DNA of 64,000 nt from Cyanobium usitatum str. Tous (GTDB lineage Bacteria; Cyanobacteriota; Cyanobacteriia; PCC-6307; Cyanobiaceae): the NCBI RefSeq assembly GCF_003011885.1, contig NZ_PXXO01000003.1:124001-188000 (forward strand). Reading direction: 5' to 3'. Positions 23,046 through 33,139 of the stretch are shown here, piece after piece. Numbering within the stretch: the stretch's first letter is position 1; each line of letters starts with the position of its first letter. The notes below the pieces were generated by a model. That model made no database searches and had not been told where the DNA came from. It saw nothing but the letters and a program-made list of their open reading frames with translations. The translations under genes were made by a program, and so were the position numbers.

Positions 23046-23909
23046 TCAGGACTCCTGGTGCAGCAGGGCGTAAAGCTCCCGCTTGCTGTGGCCGGTGCGC
23101 TCGGCCAGCAGCTTGGCGGCGGCGTTGCTGCTGTGGCCGGCCCGCTGCAGCTCCTGCAGCTCGGCGCTGAGGGCAGCGCTATCCCAGGCCAGGGGCTCTG
23201 GCGGCAGGGCGCCTGCCAACACCAGGGTGCATTCCCCCTGGGGCGGCGTGCGGCGGAAGTGTTCGATGGCTGCGCTCACGCTGGGGCCCACCTGCTCTTC
23301 GTGCTTTTTGGTGAGTTCGCGGGCGACGCGCAGGGGCCGATCACCCAGCACCGCCAGCAGATCGTCGAGCAGATCGAGCAGCCGGTGCGGGGCTTCAAAC
23401 AGCACCATGGTGCGCTGCTCAGTTTGCAGTTCCTGCAGTCGCTGACGGCGCTGGTTGGTCTTGGGTGGCAGGAAGCCCTCAAAGCAGAAGCGGCCGCACG
23501 GCAGGCCGCTGCTCACCAGTGCGGTGGTGACGGCGCTGGGGCCGGGAATGCAGATCACGTTGTGCCCAGCTGTGCGGGCCGCCGCCACCAGCACCTCGCC
23601 AGGATCGGAGATGCCCGGCAGCCCGGCGTCACTGATCACGGCCAGGGCTTCGCCGGCGGCGAGAGCCGCGAGCAGTTCGGGGATGCGGGCGGTTTGGTTG
23701 TGGGCGTGGAAGCTCACCAGCCGCGGCCCCTGCTCCTTATGGCGTAGCCCGAGCTGATGCAGCAGCAGGCCGCTGCGGCGGGTGTCTTCGCAGGCGATGC
23801 GCTGCACGCCGGCGAGCACCTGGCGGGCGCGGGGTGAGAGGTCGGCCAGGTTGCCGATGGGGGTGCCCACCAGGTAGAGCACGCCGGGGGCGGGTTCGGG
23901 GGCTTGCAC
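23046..23909 (-). CDS. rsmI: 16S rRNA (cytidine1402-2'-O)-methyltransferase
   Basis: This SAM-dependent tetrapyrrole-methylase-fold enzyme methylates the ribose of C1402 in 16S rRNA. The protein of about 287 residues shows LYLVGTPIGNLADLSPRA at the N-terminus, ACEDTRRSG, VISDAGLPGISDPG, and PGPSAVTTALVSSGLP, all hallmarks of RsmI. The GTG start at 23909 gives the usual family length and leaves a short divergent spacer before cysQ. An ATG 15 codons upstream would overlap the cysQ start. Confidence 0.95.
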   Translation of the reverse strand: MQAPEPAPGVLYLVGTPIGNLADLSPRARQVLAGVQRIACEDTRRSGLLLHQLGLRHKEQGPRLVSFHAHNQTARIPELLAALAAGEALAVISDAGLPGISDPGEVLVAAARTAGHNVICIPGPSAVTTALVSSGLPCGRFCFEGFLPPKTNQRRQRLQELQTEQRTMVLFEAPHRLLDLLDDLLAVLGDRPLRVARELTKKHEEQVGPSVSAAIEHFRRTPPQGECTLVLAGALPPEPLAWDSAALSAELQELQRAGHSSNAAAKLLAERTGHSKRELYALLHQES

Positions 23910-23952
23910 GGCTTGGGGTGGGCTCCTGCAAAATGCTGAACCCTGCCAACCC

Positions 23953-24888
23953 ATGATGCCGGCTACCCTCCCCCTGCCCTCAGGCATTGCGCTCGAAGGC
24001 TTGCTTGTGGAGCTGCGGCGGCTGAGCTGGGGCGCGGCCGACATCCTGCTGGCCTACGGCCGGGGCGAGCAGCCCCCCTATGGCTTCCCGCCGGCGTTAA
24101 GCGTGGATGAGGGCGGCGAGGGTCCGGTGAGTGCGGCGGATCTGGCGGTGAACCAGTGGTTGCTGGAGGGCCTGGCCGCAGCCTTCCCCATGGCCGCGTG
24201 GACCGTGCTGAGCGAGGAAACCGCCAAGGAGCAGCTCACTGAAGGCGAGCCCCTGGCGGCGGAGTGGCTGTGGATCCTCGATCCCCTCGATGGCACTAAA
24301 GACTTTCTGCAGGGCACGGGCGAATACGCGGTGCATCTGGCCCTGGTGCACGGCGGCGAGCCGGTGCTGGGGGTGGTGCTGCTGCCGGAGCTGGAGGAGC
24401 TGTGGCTGGGCGTGATGCCGGGGTTGGCGGGCTCGGCAGGAGAGGCCTGGTGCGAAAGCCGAGCTGGTGTGCGCTCGCCCGTGCGCTTCAGCGGCCGCCG
24501 CGCACTGGGGGAGCTGGTGCTGGTGGCCAGCCGCAACCACCGCGACCAGCGTCTCGAGCAGCTGCTGGCGGCCCTGGCCCTGGGCGACACCAAGGCGATC
24601 GGCAGCGTGGGCGGCAAGGTTGCCACGATCCTGCGCGGTGAGACGGACTTTTATATCTCCCTGTCGGGCAAGAGCGCCCCGAAGGATTGGGATATGGCCG
24701 CTCCTGAGGCGGTGCTGCGCGCCGCCGGTGGCGCCTTCAGCCATGCCGACGGCCGCGCCCTGGCCTACAACAGCGGCGATGTACGCCAGGCCGGCTGTCT
24801 AATCGCCAGCCACGGCCTAGCCCACGCCGAACTATGCGAAAAAGCGGCGGATGCGATGGCTGTGATTGATCCTGGTTTTGTTGTTTGA
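23953..24888 (+). CDS. cysQ: 3'(2'),5'-bisphosphate nucleotidase
   Basis: This 311-residue member of the inositol monophosphatase family hydrolyses 3'-phosphoadenosine 5'-phosphate formed in sulfate assimilation. Metal-binding motifs are present: LSEETAKE (Glu), WILDPLDGTKDFLQG (Asp-x-x-Asp-Gly-Thr) and DWDMAAPEAVLRAAGG (the second Asp motif near the C-terminus). It is slightly longer than E. coli CysQ, mostly through an N-terminal extension and an insertion around 160. It is transcribed divergently from rsmI. Confidence 0.9.
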   Translation: MMPATLPLPSGIALEGLLVELRRLSWGAADILLAYGRGEQPPYGFPPALSVDEGGEGPVSAADLAVNQWLLEGLAAAFPMAAWTVLSEETAKEQLTEGEPLAAEWLWILDPLDGTKDFLQGTGEYAVHLALVHGGEPVLGVVLLPELEELWLGVMPGLAGSAGEAWCESRAGVRSPVRFSGRRALGELVLVASRNHRDQRLEQLLAALALGDTKAIGSVGGKVATILRGETDFYISLSGKSAPKDWDMAAPEAVLRAAGGAFSHADGRALAYNSGDVRQAGCLIASHGLAHAELCEKAADAMAVIDPGFVV

Positions 24889-24973
24889 GTGCCTGGCTAG
24901 GGGTTTGTTTTATGTGGGTTGGGTGGTGATGTCGGTTGGTCTGGCTACCTTCAAGACTCCTTGACTGCGCGGC

Positions 24974-26455
24974 GTGACGGCACCTGCATCGCTGCAACGC
25001 TCATTCCGGAATCGCTTTTTTCTTCAACATCTTCCGGGCTTGTTTGAGAGCCCCTTGCGCTGGTATCTGGCCTTGCTGCTGATTGGGGCGGTCGCCTCGA
25101 TCGGCGTCGGCAATCCGATCGGCAAGTTTCAGATTCAGCGGCTTGTTGAGGTTGGGCTGGCACTTGGGATGTTGGCCTGGTGTTACAGGCCCCAGGCGGC
25201 GTCCTGGTTGGGTCGGCCGATCGGTTCAGGCTGGTATGGACTGGGGCTAATGGGGTTTGGGGGGGTGGCGCTTGTTGGTAGTGCACTGGGACCGATTCCT
25301 TGGATTTCCCTGGGTTTCGTTGGCGTGGCTTTACTGCAATTTGGCTTGCTGCCCCTGCTTGTGGATGGCTGGCGTCAGCGGCGAGATGAAGGCATCCGGC
25401 TGCTTGCCCTGCTGGCAGTGGCCCTAGTGGGTATGGATGTGGGCCTGTGGCTGGTGATGCATGGCTTCGATTTGCAGCCCTACGCCTGGATGCGGCGCTT
25501 GAGCCCCAGCGGCCAGCTGGAAATGGAAACGCCCTATCTATATCTCAATGCCCGTTGGGCTAATCAGGTGAGCCTGCTCCTGCTCTGGACCTTCATTCCC
25601 CTGCTGCAGCAGTTGCAGCAGGGTGTGATTAAGAGACAACGGCGCTTCTGGTGGTTTGTTTGTTGGGCCGTGCCACTGCTTTGCTGCACCCAGGTGGTGC
25701 TGAGCGAGGGCGATGGGGCCTTGATCGCTATCTCGCTGGCCCTGGTGGGCCTGCTGGTGCAACGGCGCAATGTCAGCGCTGTGCAGATCCTGGCCTGCTG
25801 TTTGGCTGCCGCGTTTGCTTTATCACTGCTGCTCAACGAGGGAACAATGCTGTTGCAATTTGGCCAGCGCGCCGGCACCGAACTGCAGCAATCCCTCGCT
25901 GCTCCCCCGAAGGGGGCCACACTTCCAACGGTCTTCAGGCTGCCCTACTGGCTGCTTTACCTCCGTCATGTTGCCGATGCACCATTGTTTGGCCATGGCA
26001 TTCCGGTGATTCAGGCCGGTTCACCTGTTTGCACCCCCCACAACATCTGGGTGGCTCTTCTCTACTGGACAGGTCTTGCTGGTACTGGTTTTGCCCTATT
26101 GCTCACGACCGGATTTGTGCCATGGAGTCGTCAGCAATGGCGCCACGCCAGCCCGATGGCCATGCCTCTACTGGTTTCGTTGTTTGCTTATCAGCTAGTT
26201 GATGACATCTGGCTGCGGCCCCTTGCCTTGGCCCTGTTACTGGTGTTGTTAGCCAGCTTGCTGCCTGCTGACGCGCCACCGTTGCCAGAGCCAGCAATTG
26301 TGCGGCGTTTCATGCTCTGTTTTGAGCAATATCGCTTGCTGGCCTTGCTTGGTGTCTTGCTGCTTTGTTTATCGGTGGCGATGCCTGGTGGCGCTGGCAT
26401 GGGCCCATCAGATTTGGTGAGCCTGCCAGGTCAGGTGTGTCTGTTGCTTTTTTAG
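24974..26455 (+). CDS. O-antigen ligase/polymerase-like membrane protein
   Basis: This 493-residue integral membrane protein has about eleven or twelve hydrophobic segments. Near residues 340-370 a periplasmic loop precedes CTPHNIWVALLYWTGLAG, the His-Asn helix pattern common to Wzy polymerases and WaaL ligases, which join or transfer surface polysaccharide. A large basic N-terminus begins MTAPASLQRSFRN at a GTG. No glycosyltransferase cluster is visible beside it, so its substrate is unknown. It lies between cysQ and the pnp terminator. Confidence 0.72.
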   Translation: MTAPASLQRSFRNRFFLQHLPGLFESPLRWYLALLLIGAVASIGVGNPIGKFQIQRLVEVGLALGMLAWCYRPQAASWLGRPIGSGWYGLGLMGFGGVALVGSALGPIPWISLGFVGVALLQFGLLPLLVDGWRQRRDEGIRLLALLAVALVGMDVGLWLVMHGFDLQPYAWMRRLSPSGQLEMETPYLYLNARWANQVSLLLLWTFIPLLQQLQQGVIKRQRRFWWFVCWAVPLLCCTQVVLSEGDGALIAISLALVGLLVQRRNVSAVQILACCLAAAFALSLLLNEGTMLLQFGQRAGTELQQSLAAPPKGATLPTVFRLPYWLLYLRHVADAPLFGHGIPVIQAGSPVCTPHNIWVALLYWTGLAGTGFALLLTTGFVPWSRQQWRHASPMAMPLLVSLFAYQLVDDIWLRPLALALLLVLLASLLPADAPPLPEPAIVRRFMLCFEQYRLLALLGVLLLCLSVAMPGGAGMGPSDLVSLPGQVCLLLF

Positions 26456-26597
26456 GGCAGCACCGAGAGGAGTGGTCGCTTTTTGCTGGTGGACTTAGCT
26501 AGGACTTAGCCCGCTTCGAAAAATGTAGTTGGCCCCTCCCAGATCTTTAGTTTTTAGTTGGCGCTAGGGCGATCCCACTCATGCGCTGATTTCCAAC

Positions 26598-26625
26598 AAA
26601 AAAGCCGGCCACAGGGTGACCGGCT
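26598..26625 (-). terminator. Rho-independent terminator after pnp
   Basis: On the minus strand AGCCGGTCAC and GTGGCCGGCT form a 10-bp stem (one G-T) with a 3-base loop, followed by six T. It is 46 bases beyond the pnp stop. Confidence 0.9.
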
Positions 26626-26670
26626 ACAGGCGAACTGATTGACTCCCAGATCAGGCGAGCCAGGCGGACT

Positions 26671-28797
26671 TCACTCCTGTGCAGGGGCTTCGCTTTGGGG
26701 CACGCCGCGCAGGGTGAGGTTGATGCGGCCGCGGTTGTCGATTTCGCGCACGCGCACGGTTACCTGATCACCCACGTTCACCACATCTTCGACTTTCTCC
26801 ACTCGGGCTTCGGAGAGTTGGGAGATGTGAATCATCCCTTCCTTGCCGGGCAGGATCTCCACGAAGGCACCGATTGGGATCACGCGGGTCACGGCACCGC
26901 TGAATACCTCGCCTTCGCTGATGCGACGGGTGAGGCCTTCGATGATGCGCTGGGCCTCTTCGGCGGCAGCGCCATCGTGGCTGGCAATCGTGACGATGCC
27001 GCCATCTTCGATGTCGATCTTGGTGTTGGTGCGCTCGGTGATGCCCTTGATCGTGCGGCCGCCGGGTCCGATCACGGTGCCGATCAGTTCCGGATCAATG
27101 CGGAAGCTGAGCAGGCGTGGGGCGTGGGGCGACATGGTGTCGCGGGGCTTGTCGATCGCCTCGAGCATCTTCTCGAGGATGTGCAGCCGGGCTGGGCGGG
27201 CCTGGTTAACGGCTTCAGCCACGGTTTTCATATTTAGGCCCGTGATCTTCATGTCCATCTGCAGGGCGGTGATGCCCTTTTCGGTGCCGGCCACCTTGAA
27301 GTCCATGTCGCCAAGGAAATCTTCGATGCCTTGGATGTCGGTGAGGATGCGCACCTCCTCGCCCTCCTTGATCAGGCCCATGGCGGCGCCGCTCACTGGT
27401 GCCTTGAGGGGCACGCCGGCATCCATCAGGGCGAGGGTGCTGCCGCACACCGAACCCATCGAGGTGGAGCCGTTTGAGCTGAGGCACTCCGACACCACGC
27501 GCAGCACGTAGGGGAAGGACTCCTTGTTGGGCAGCACGGGCACAATCGCTCTCTCAGCCAGGGCGCCGTGGCCAATTTCGCGGCGGCCGGGGGAGCGCAT
27601 CGGCTTGGTTTCGCCGGTGGAGTAGGGGGGGAAGTTGTAGTGGTGGAGGTAGTGCTTCTCGGTGGACGGGTTGAGGTCGTCCATTTCCTGGGAGTCGCTC
27701 GGGGTGCCGAGGGTGGCGCAGGAGAGCACCTGGGTGAGGCCGCGCTGGAACAACGCTGAGCCGTGCACCCGCTTGGGCAGTACGCCGGCGGCGGCGCTGA
27801 TCGGCCGCACTTCATCAAGGTTGCGGCCATCGACACGCTTGCCCTCCTGGAGGATCTGGGCGCGCATCAGCTTTTTGGTCAGGTCCTTGTAGCTGTTGCC
27901 CAGGGCCTTGCCGCTGGAAGCGGAGCGGATCGGGTCGTCTTCGGCTAAGGCGGCGATCTTCTCGCTCACCTCGGCCTTGATGGCGTCGAGTTTCTCGTCG
28001 CGTTCGGTTTTGGTTTGGGAGAACTGCTTGAGCACCTCACCGATGCCACCGGCACATTCCTTTTCAAGGAAGTTGGGCAGGGTGGGGTCGATGACCTGAG
28101 GTTCGGGGATCACCTGCTCGATGCCGAGCTCCTTGAGCAGGTTCTGCTGCGCCTTGATCAGTTCGCACACCGCTTCGTAGCCGAAGTCGATCGCTTCGAT
28201 CACGTCTTGCTCGGGCAGCTGGTTGGCACCGGCTTCCACCATCACCACGCCCTGGGGCGTGCCAGCTACCACCAGATCAAGCTCGCTGCGCTCGATTTCA
28301 CGGAAGCTGGGGTTGAGCACGAAGTCGTCGCCCAGCAGACCCACCCGCACGGTGGCCATGGGGCCATAGAAGGGAATGCCGGCCAGCAGAGTTGCCATCG
28401 AGGCGCCGGTGACGGCGAGCACATCGGGTGGCACGCGCTCATCGAGGGAGAGGCAGGTGGCCACAATCTGGATGTCGTCGCGCATCCAGCTGGGGAATAG
28501 GGGCCGGATCGGCCGATCGATCAGGCGGCAGGTGAGGATCGCCCGCTCAGAGGGACGGCCTTCGCGACGGAAAAAGCTGCCAGGGATGCGCCCAGCGGCG
28601 TAGAGACGCTCTTCGTAATCGCAGGTTAGGGGCAGAAAATCGATGCCTGGGCGACCGCCTGAGCGGGTGGCGGTGACCAAAACCGAGGTATCACCACACT
28701 CAACCATCACCGAGCCCCCAGCCTGGGGGGCGAAACGACCGGTGGTCAGCCGGATCTCCCGACCATCGAAGGAGATCGACTGAGTTTGTCCTTGCAC
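26671..28797 (-). CDS. pnp: Polyribonucleotide nucleotidyltransferase
   Basis: PNPase, 708 residues, is a trimeric 3'-5' phosphorolytic exoribonuclease of mRNA decay that also adds heteropolymeric tails in cyanobacteria. Two RNase PH domains are seen (first with [13 protein letters not shown]-like core and [14 protein letters not shown]; second with [13 protein letters not shown] and [14 protein letters not shown]), then a KH domain ([15 protein letters not shown]) and a C-terminal S1 domain ([21 protein letters not shown]). The length and order are normal. It is followed by a strong terminator and preceded by rpsN on the same strand, with its own terminator between. Confidence 0.98.
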   Translation of the reverse strand: MQGQTQSISFDGREIRLTTGRFAPQAGGSVMVECGDTSVLVTATRSGGRPGIDFLPLTCDYEERLYAAGRIPGSFFRREGRPSERAILTCRLIDRPIRPLFPSWMRDDIQIVATCLSLDERVPPDVLAVTGASMATLLAGIPFYGPMATVRVGLLGDDFVLNPSFREIERSELDLVVAGTPQGVVMVEAGANQLPEQDVIEAIDFGYEAVCELIKAQQNLLKELGIEQVIPEPQVIDPTLPNFLEKECAGGIGEVLKQFSQTKTERDEKLDAIKAEVSEKIAALAEDDPIRSASSGKALGNSYKDLTKKLMRAQILQEGKRVDGRNLDEVRPISAAAGVLPKRVHGSALFQRGLTQVLSCATLGTPSDSQEMDDLNPSTEKHYLHHYNFPPYSTGETKPMRSPGRREIGHGALAERAIVPVLPNKESFPYVLRVVSECLSSNGSTSMGSVCGSTLALMDAGVPLKAPVSGAAMGLIKEGEEVRILTDIQGIEDFLGDMDFKVAGTEKGITALQMDMKITGLNMKTVAEAVNQARPARLHILEKMLEAIDKPRDTMSPHAPRLLSFRIDPELIGTVIGPGGRTIKGITERTNTKIDIEDGGIVTIASHDGAAAEEAQRIIEGLTRRISEGEVFSGAVTRVIPIGAFVEILPGKEGMIHISQLSEARVEKVEDVVNVGDQVTVRVREIDNRGRINLTLRGVPQSEAPAQE

Positions 28798-28900
28798 GTG
28801 CGCTTATGTCCTGTTGTTGTCAGGGACCATTCTCGCATTTAGGCCGTTACTACTGGGGCAACCTTCGCTTTTTATCGCGTTTATGGCCTTTCTTGGCCAT

Positions 28901-28921
28901 AAAAAAAGCGCCCGTAGGCGC
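28901..28921 (-). terminator. Rho-independent terminator after rpsN
   Basis: On the minus strand GCGCC-TACG-GGCGC is followed directly by seven T. It ends 19 bases past the rpsN stop. A second hairpin (ATGGCC/GGCCAT, 28883-28900) follows the T run. Confidence 0.85.
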
Positions 28922-28940
28922 CTTAGGAATCTTTGGCTGA

Positions 28941-29243
28941 TTACCAGGAAGACTTGACCACTCCTGGCAGCTCACCCTTGTGGGCACGCTCGCGCAGCTG
29001 GTTGCGGCACAGACCGAAATCGCGGTAATAGCCCCGGGGCTTGCCGGTGGCCCAGCAGCGGTTGCGCACGCGGTTGGAAGCGCTGTTGCGGGGCAGCAGC
29101 TGGATTTTACGGTGAATTTCCAGACGCTCCATGGGACCTGCAGCGGCGTCGAAGGCTGCCTTGAGGGCAGAGCGCTTGGCGGCAAAACGCTCAACCATCT
29201 TCTTGCGCTTGACATCGCGCGCAATCATCGACTTCTTCGCCAT
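28941..29243 (-). CDS. rpsN: 30S ribosomal protein S14
   Basis: S14, 100 residues, begins [20 protein letters not shown], with the conserved C-terminal [20 protein letters not shown], then [21 protein letters not shown]. It is the long, zinc-free form (no paired CxxC). It binds the 3' domain of 16S rRNA in the small-subunit head. It stands alone as in other cyanobacteria rather than in the spc operon. Confidence 0.98.
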   Translation of the reverse strand: MAKKSMIARDVKRKKMVERFAAKRSALKAAFDAAAGPMERLEIHRKIQLLPRNSASNRVRNRCWATGKPRGYYRDFGLCRNQLRERAHKGELPGVVKSSW

Positions 29244-29299
29244 GCGGCCTGAACTGCGATCGGATAAGTGCTTTCGATCTTACCTTGCGGCGGTGAGGC

Positions 29300-30388
29300 T
29301 CACCGCCCAAGCAGCTGCTGCACGACCGGTAGCTGGGAGGTGTCCTTGACGATCAGCACCACGCTCAATCCCACCAGGAAGACAAAGCCCGACTGCATGA
29401 AAGCCATCTGAAAGCGCTCTGGCAGGGGCTTGCCCCGCAGGCCCTCGAGCAGTAAGAACACGAACTGACCGCCATCGAGCAGGGGTAGCGGCAGGGCATT
29501 GAGCACCGCCAGGTTGATCGAGATCAAGGCGGTGAAGATGAACAGGCTGCTGCCGCCCTGCTTGGCCAGCGACGCCCCCATTTCCACAATTTTTACGGGG
29601 CCAGATACCTGGCCGGCGGTCTCGCCGAAGTGGGTGGCGAGGGTCACGAACCCTTCCACGGTGCGGCTGGTGAGGGCGGCGAAGTCGTGGTTGGCCTGGC
29701 GGAAGGGCTCCAGGGGCGTGCGGGCGGGGCGGAAGGCCTCGGTGCCATTGGGTTGCAGCTGGGCGCCGATGCGGCCAACGCCGCCGAGATCGGCGGGGGT
29801 GAGATTTAGGGGCAGGGATTGGCCGTTGCGCTCGGCTTCGAGGCGCAGGGTTTGCTCGGGGGCGGCCTTGATGCGCTCCACCAAGGCGGCAACGGCGCTT
29901 TGGCCGCCGCCAAGATCGCTGCCATTGAGGCTCAAGATGCGGTCGCCCGGCTGGAGGCCGGCAGCTGCAGCGGCTAGGCCGGGCTGCACGCCACTCACCA
30001 GAACGCCGGGGCTGGCGCTGAAACCGGCGGGTATGCCGAGCACCAGGCCCTGGCCGAGTAGCACCGCATAGGCGAGCACCAAGTTGGCCAACACGCCGGC
30101 GGCGATCACCAGGGCCCGCTGGGCTAGGGGCCGGTTGCTGAGCAGGTTGGGGTCGTTTTTGGGGATGGGGCTGTCTTCATCGTCATCGGGAAAGGCCACG
30201 AAGCCGCCCAGGGGAATGGCCCTTAGGGCGAATTGCACACCGCGGCGCTGGCGCTCGAACAGCACCGGCCCAAATCCGATCGAAAAGCTGCTGACGCGGA
30301 TCCCCTGCAAGGTGGCGGCAAAGAAATGCCCTGCCTCGTGCACCACGATCAGCCCCGCCAGGATCGCCAGTGCTGTGAGAACGCCCAT
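29300..30388 (-). CDS. rseP: Site-2 protease family intramembrane zinc metalloprotease
   Basis: This 362-residue membrane protease has HEAGH at residues 17-21 in the first membrane helix, giving two zinc ligands and the catalytic Glu. A PDZ domain lies at about 125-205 (GVLVSGVQPGLAAAAAGLQ, then GDRILSLNGSDL), and NALPLPLLDGGQ in the C-terminal membrane region supplies the third zinc ligand. Family members release membrane-anchored regulators such as anti-sigma factors. It sits upstream of rpsN and pnp on the same strand, an arrangement I recall from picocyanobacteria with serS further upstream. Confidence 0.95.
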   Translation of the reverse strand: MGVLTALAILAGLIVVHEAGHFFAATLQGIRVSSFSIGFGPVLFERQRRGVQFALRAIPLGGFVAFPDDDEDSPIPKNDPNLLSNRPLAQRALVIAAGVLANLVLAYAVLLGQGLVLGIPAGFSASPGVLVSGVQPGLAAAAAGLQPGDRILSLNGSDLGGGQSAVAALVERIKAAPEQTLRLEAERNGQSLPLNLTPADLGGVGRIGAQLQPNGTEAFRPARTPLEPFRQANHDFAALTSRTVEGFVTLATHFGETAGQVSGPVKIVEMGASLAKQGGSSLFIFTALISINLAVLNALPLPLLDGGQFVFLLLEGLRGKPLPERFQMAFMQSGFVFLVGLSVVLIVKDTSQLPVVQQLLGR

Positions 30389-30582
30389 CCAGGCCCCGCT
30401 ATTTATGCATCCATTGTGCTGGGTTTGCCTGGGGGCAGGGGGGCGGCATGCACGCTTAAACGCTGAACTAAGTCTTGGCTAAGTCCAGTTGCTGCAGCCG
30501 TGTGTTCCCCGCCGAATCCGGGCCGTGGCAGCAGCAGCTCGACTCTTAAGATCCCGCCTCGGCAGTAGTTGTTTTTACCCAT

Positions 30583-31428
30583 ATGACTCGCTTCTTGAGT
30601 GCCCTGATCTGCGCCAACTTGCTGCAACTGCCCATCTCAGCAGAGCCGGCACCAGCAGAGCCGCAGGCAGTGCAAGAAGCAGTGCAAGAAGCAGTGCAGG
30701 AAGCCCAAACCGAGGCGCTGGCCACTGAGGCCCAGAACCCGATCTCGAATTTGGTCAGCGTTCCGTTTCAGTACAACCTCACCCCGGGCATTGGGCCCAA
30801 TGAAGACCAAACCCAGAGCCTGCTGAATATTCAGCCAGTGGTGCCGTTTTCGCTCAGCCCGGATCTCACTTTGGTGACCCGCACGATTCTGCCGGTGCTG
30901 AGCCAGCCGACGGCAACGGGCAATCAAAATGGCATCGGCGATCTCAACCCCAGCTTCTTCTTCGTGCCCAAGGGCAGGGGCGCTTGGACCTTTGGTTTTG
31001 GACCCACGCTTGTATTGCCAACGGCTAGCGATAGCAGCCTGGGCCGGGGTAAGTGGTCTGCGGGGCCGGCGGCGGTGGCGGTGTACAGCAAGGGCCCCTG
31101 GGTGGCTGGGGCGCTGGTGAACAACGTCTGGTCGTTTGCGGGCAATAGCGATCGCAGCTCGGTGAGTGCTTTCCTGCTGCAGCCCTTCATCAACTACAAC
31201 CTGCCCCACGGCTGGTATTTGGTGACCTCGCCGATCATCACCGCCAACTGGCGGGCGACCAGTGGCGACCAGTGGATTCTGCCGGTGGGCGGCGGTGTGG
31301 GCCGCTTGTTTCGCATCGGCAAGCAACCGATCAATGCGTCTCTGCAGGCTTACGCCAATGTGGTGAAGCCTGATCTTTTCGGTGATGTCACGATCCGGGC
31401 TCAGATTCAGTTTTTGTTCCCGAAGTAG
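30583..31428 (+). CDS. Predicted outer-membrane barrel protein (MetA-pathway/neuromedin U-type)
   Basis: This 281-residue protein has a signal peptide (cleavage near PISAEP) and an acidic linker made of VQEA repeats. Beyond residue 50, alternating beta-strand segments such as VPFQYNLTPGIGPN, NIQPVVPFSL, WTFGFGPTLVLPTAS and WYLVTSPIITANW end in aromatic QFLFPK, typical of an outer-membrane barrel. The pattern matches proteins often annotated as neuromedin U or phenol-degradation MetA-like in cyanobacteria, whose transport role is unproven. It is divergent from rseP. Confidence 0.75.
   Translation: MTRFLSALICANLLQLPISAEPAPAEPQAVQEAVQEAVQEAQTEALATEAQNPISNLVSVPFQYNLTPGIGPNEDQTQSLLNIQPVVPFSLSPDLTLVTRTILPVLSQPTATGNQNGIGDLNPSFFFVPKGRGAWTFGFGPTLVLPTASDSSLGRGKWSAGPAAVAVYSKGPWVAGALVNNVWSFAGNSDRSSVSAFLLQPFINYNLPHGWYLVTSPIITANWRATSGDQWILPVGGGVGRLFRIGKQPINASLQAYANVVKPDLFGDVTIRAQIQFLFPK
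30667..30702 (+). repeat. Three 12-base tandem repeats coding VQEA
   Basis: Units GCAGTGCAAGAA, GCAGTGCAAGAA and GCAGTGCAGGAA are consecutive and in frame within the acidic linker of the barrel protein. Copy number could vary between strains. Confidence 0.9.
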
Positions 31429-31494
31429 GTGAGGCGGCTCCGGCACTGTGCCTAGATACGCAGCCAAGACACGCGCGATTAGCTGAACCCTCAG

Positions 31495-31734
31495 TCAATC
31501 GTGCATGCCTATCTGCCCTGGTCGGCTCGATAAGTATTCCCTGCGCTCGTTATCGAGTACCTGGTATATCAGCCGGTGCTGAATGTTGATGCGCCGTGAG
31601 TAGGCACCGTTCAGATTACCAACAAGGGCTTCGTAGGGCGGTGGCCATGCCTTCAAGGATCGATTCGCGCATCCCTGGGATCGCCCCCTGCTGCAGCAAG
31701 CGGGTTTGGAGCATGAGGTGCCGGTCACGGGCAC
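31495..31734 (-). pseudogene. Decayed YoeB/Txe-type toxin
   Basis: The middle of this 79-codon frame reads PPPYEALVGNLNGAYSRRIN followed by IQHRLIYQVLDNE, which is the conserved core of YoeB/Txe ribosome-dependent mRNA interferases. The residues before it (MPVTGTSCSKPACCSRG) do not resemble the toxin N-terminus, and the C-terminus ends without the usual motif ending in a catalytic His-Tyr. No antitoxin gene is visible upstream. It is therefore a broken toxin, probably shifted in frame near 31640. The rest of 31429-31870 holds no gene. Confidence 0.65.
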
Positions 31735-31870
31735 TCCTGCCCAAGGGGCGCTCCATCGACTGACGCCAGCTGGTCGGCAAAAGCATCATCACGATGCCTG
31801 CAAAAACCGGATTCGAAGCTCCGCATTTCCCGCATTAAGATGCCGGTGTTTACCGCATTAGTGAGCCTGA

Positions 31871-33121
31871 GTGCCTGTCTACAGCCCCCGGATCGTGGAT
31901 GGTGAACTGCGGGAGCTGTTGGAATCCGCAGGTGCTGTGGTGATCGAAGGGCCTAAGGCCTGCGGCAAGACGATGACGGCCTCGCAGCAATCCGCCTCCC
32001 GCGTGCTGCTCGACATCGACCAGGCCGCGCGGCAGGCCCTGGCGGTGGAGCCGAGGCTGGTGCTGGAAGGAGCAAGGCCGCGACTGCTGGATGAGTGGCA
32101 GGTGGCACCCGAGCTCTGGAATCAGGTGCGCAAGGCCGTCGATGCCTCCGATCAACCCGGCCAGTTTCTGCTCACCGGCTCAGTGGTGCCGGCGGAAGAT
32201 GCCAGCCGCCACACTGGCGCCGGCCGTTTCGGGTTCCTGCGCATGCGGCCAATGAGCTTGTTCGAATCCGGAGTTTCCAACGGCGCCGCGTCGCTGCGTC
32301 AGCTGTTTGCCGGCGAGGTGCAGGCCGTGGCGGATCCAGGGCTGAGCGTGCACGATCTCGGTGCGCTGATTGCCCGCGGCGGCTGGCCCGCGCAGCAGGG
32401 CAGGCCCCTGAAAGCGGCGAGCCGGGCCGCTCGCGATTATCTCGAGCAAGTGCGGCAGGTTGACATCAGCCGAGTGGATCGCCGCCGCGATCCAGCCCGA
32501 GTGGGGGCACTGTTGCGCTCTCTCGGGCGCCATTGCGCCACTGAGGCCAGGCTTTCAACACTGGCCGCCGATGCGGGTGGCGCCGATGGCGCCCTGGATG
32601 AGCGCACCGTGTCGGATTACCTGCAGGCGTTGGAGCAGCTGATGGTGATCGAAGATCAGCCCGCCTGGGCTCCCCATCTGCGCTCGAGGGCGCGGCTGCG
32701 CAAGGCCCCAAAGCGTCATTTCGTCGACCCATCGCTGGCGCTGGCGGCCAGCGGGGCTGCTGCGGAGCGATTGCTGGAGGATTTTGAGTGGTTTGGGCAG
32801 TTGTTCGAATCACTGGTGATCCGCGATTTGCGCGTGCTCAGCCAACCCCTGGAAGGAGAGGTATTGCACTACCGCGATGACTACGGGGTGGAGGCGGATG
32901 CGATCGTGCAGCTGCGCGATGGGCGCTGGGGAGCCATCGAGATCATGCTCGGCGAGGGGCAGGTTGACCAGGCCGCCGCCAACCTCAAGCGCTTCTCAGC
33001 GCAGATCGACAGCCAACGCTCGGGGTCAGCGGCGTTTCTGGCCGTGATCTGCGGCAAGGGGTACGGCTATCGCCGGACCGATGGGGTTGTGGTGGTGCCG
33101 GTCGGTGCCCTTGGGCCGTAG
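31871..33121 (+). CDS. AAA+ ATPase with DUF4143 domain
   Basis: This 416-residue protein has Walker A GPKACGKT at 27-34 and Walker B-like RLLDEW at 71-76, followed by sensor-type FLLTGS. The C-terminal DUF4143 region carries a restriction-endonuclease-like segment (YRDDYGVEADAIVQL, then WGAIEIMLG) that may be a degenerate PD-(D/E)XK nuclease. These ATPases are common, often horizontally transferred, and of unknown role; links to defence are suspected. It starts at a GTG, and three CCGCATT copies lie within 45 bases upstream and could be operator sites. A toxin remnant precedes it and a ParE pair follows. Confidence 0.85.
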   Translation: MPVYSPRIVDGELRELLESAGAVVIEGPKACGKTMTASQQSASRVLLDIDQAARQALAVEPRLVLEGARPRLLDEWQVAPELWNQVRKAVDASDQPGQFLLTGSVVPAEDASRHTGAGRFGFLRMRPMSLFESGVSNGAASLRQLFAGEVQAVADPGLSVHDLGALIARGGWPAQQGRPLKAASRAARDYLEQVRQVDISRVDRRRDPARVGALLRSLGRHCATEARLSTLAADAGGADGALDERTVSDYLQALEQLMVIEDQPAWAPHLRSRARLRKAPKRHFVDPSLALAASGAAAERLLEDFEWFGQLFESLVIRDLRVLSQPLEGEVLHYRDDYGVEADAIVQLRDGRWGAIEIMLGEGQVDQAAANLKRFSAQIDSQRSGSAAFLAVICGKGYGYRRTDGVVVVPVGALGP

Positions 33122-33139
33122 CCATCCCCTTGGAGTGGG

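Noticed and set aside
28883-28900. Second hairpin ATGGCC/GGCCAT near rpsN as a plus-strand terminator
   Set aside because: It is followed by A rather than T on the plus strand and no plus-strand gene ends there.
30637-31467. Minus-strand frame opposite the outer-membrane barrel gene
   Set aside because: Arg/His-rich shadow; the plus strand has a signal peptide, beta-strand pattern and in-frame tandem repeats.
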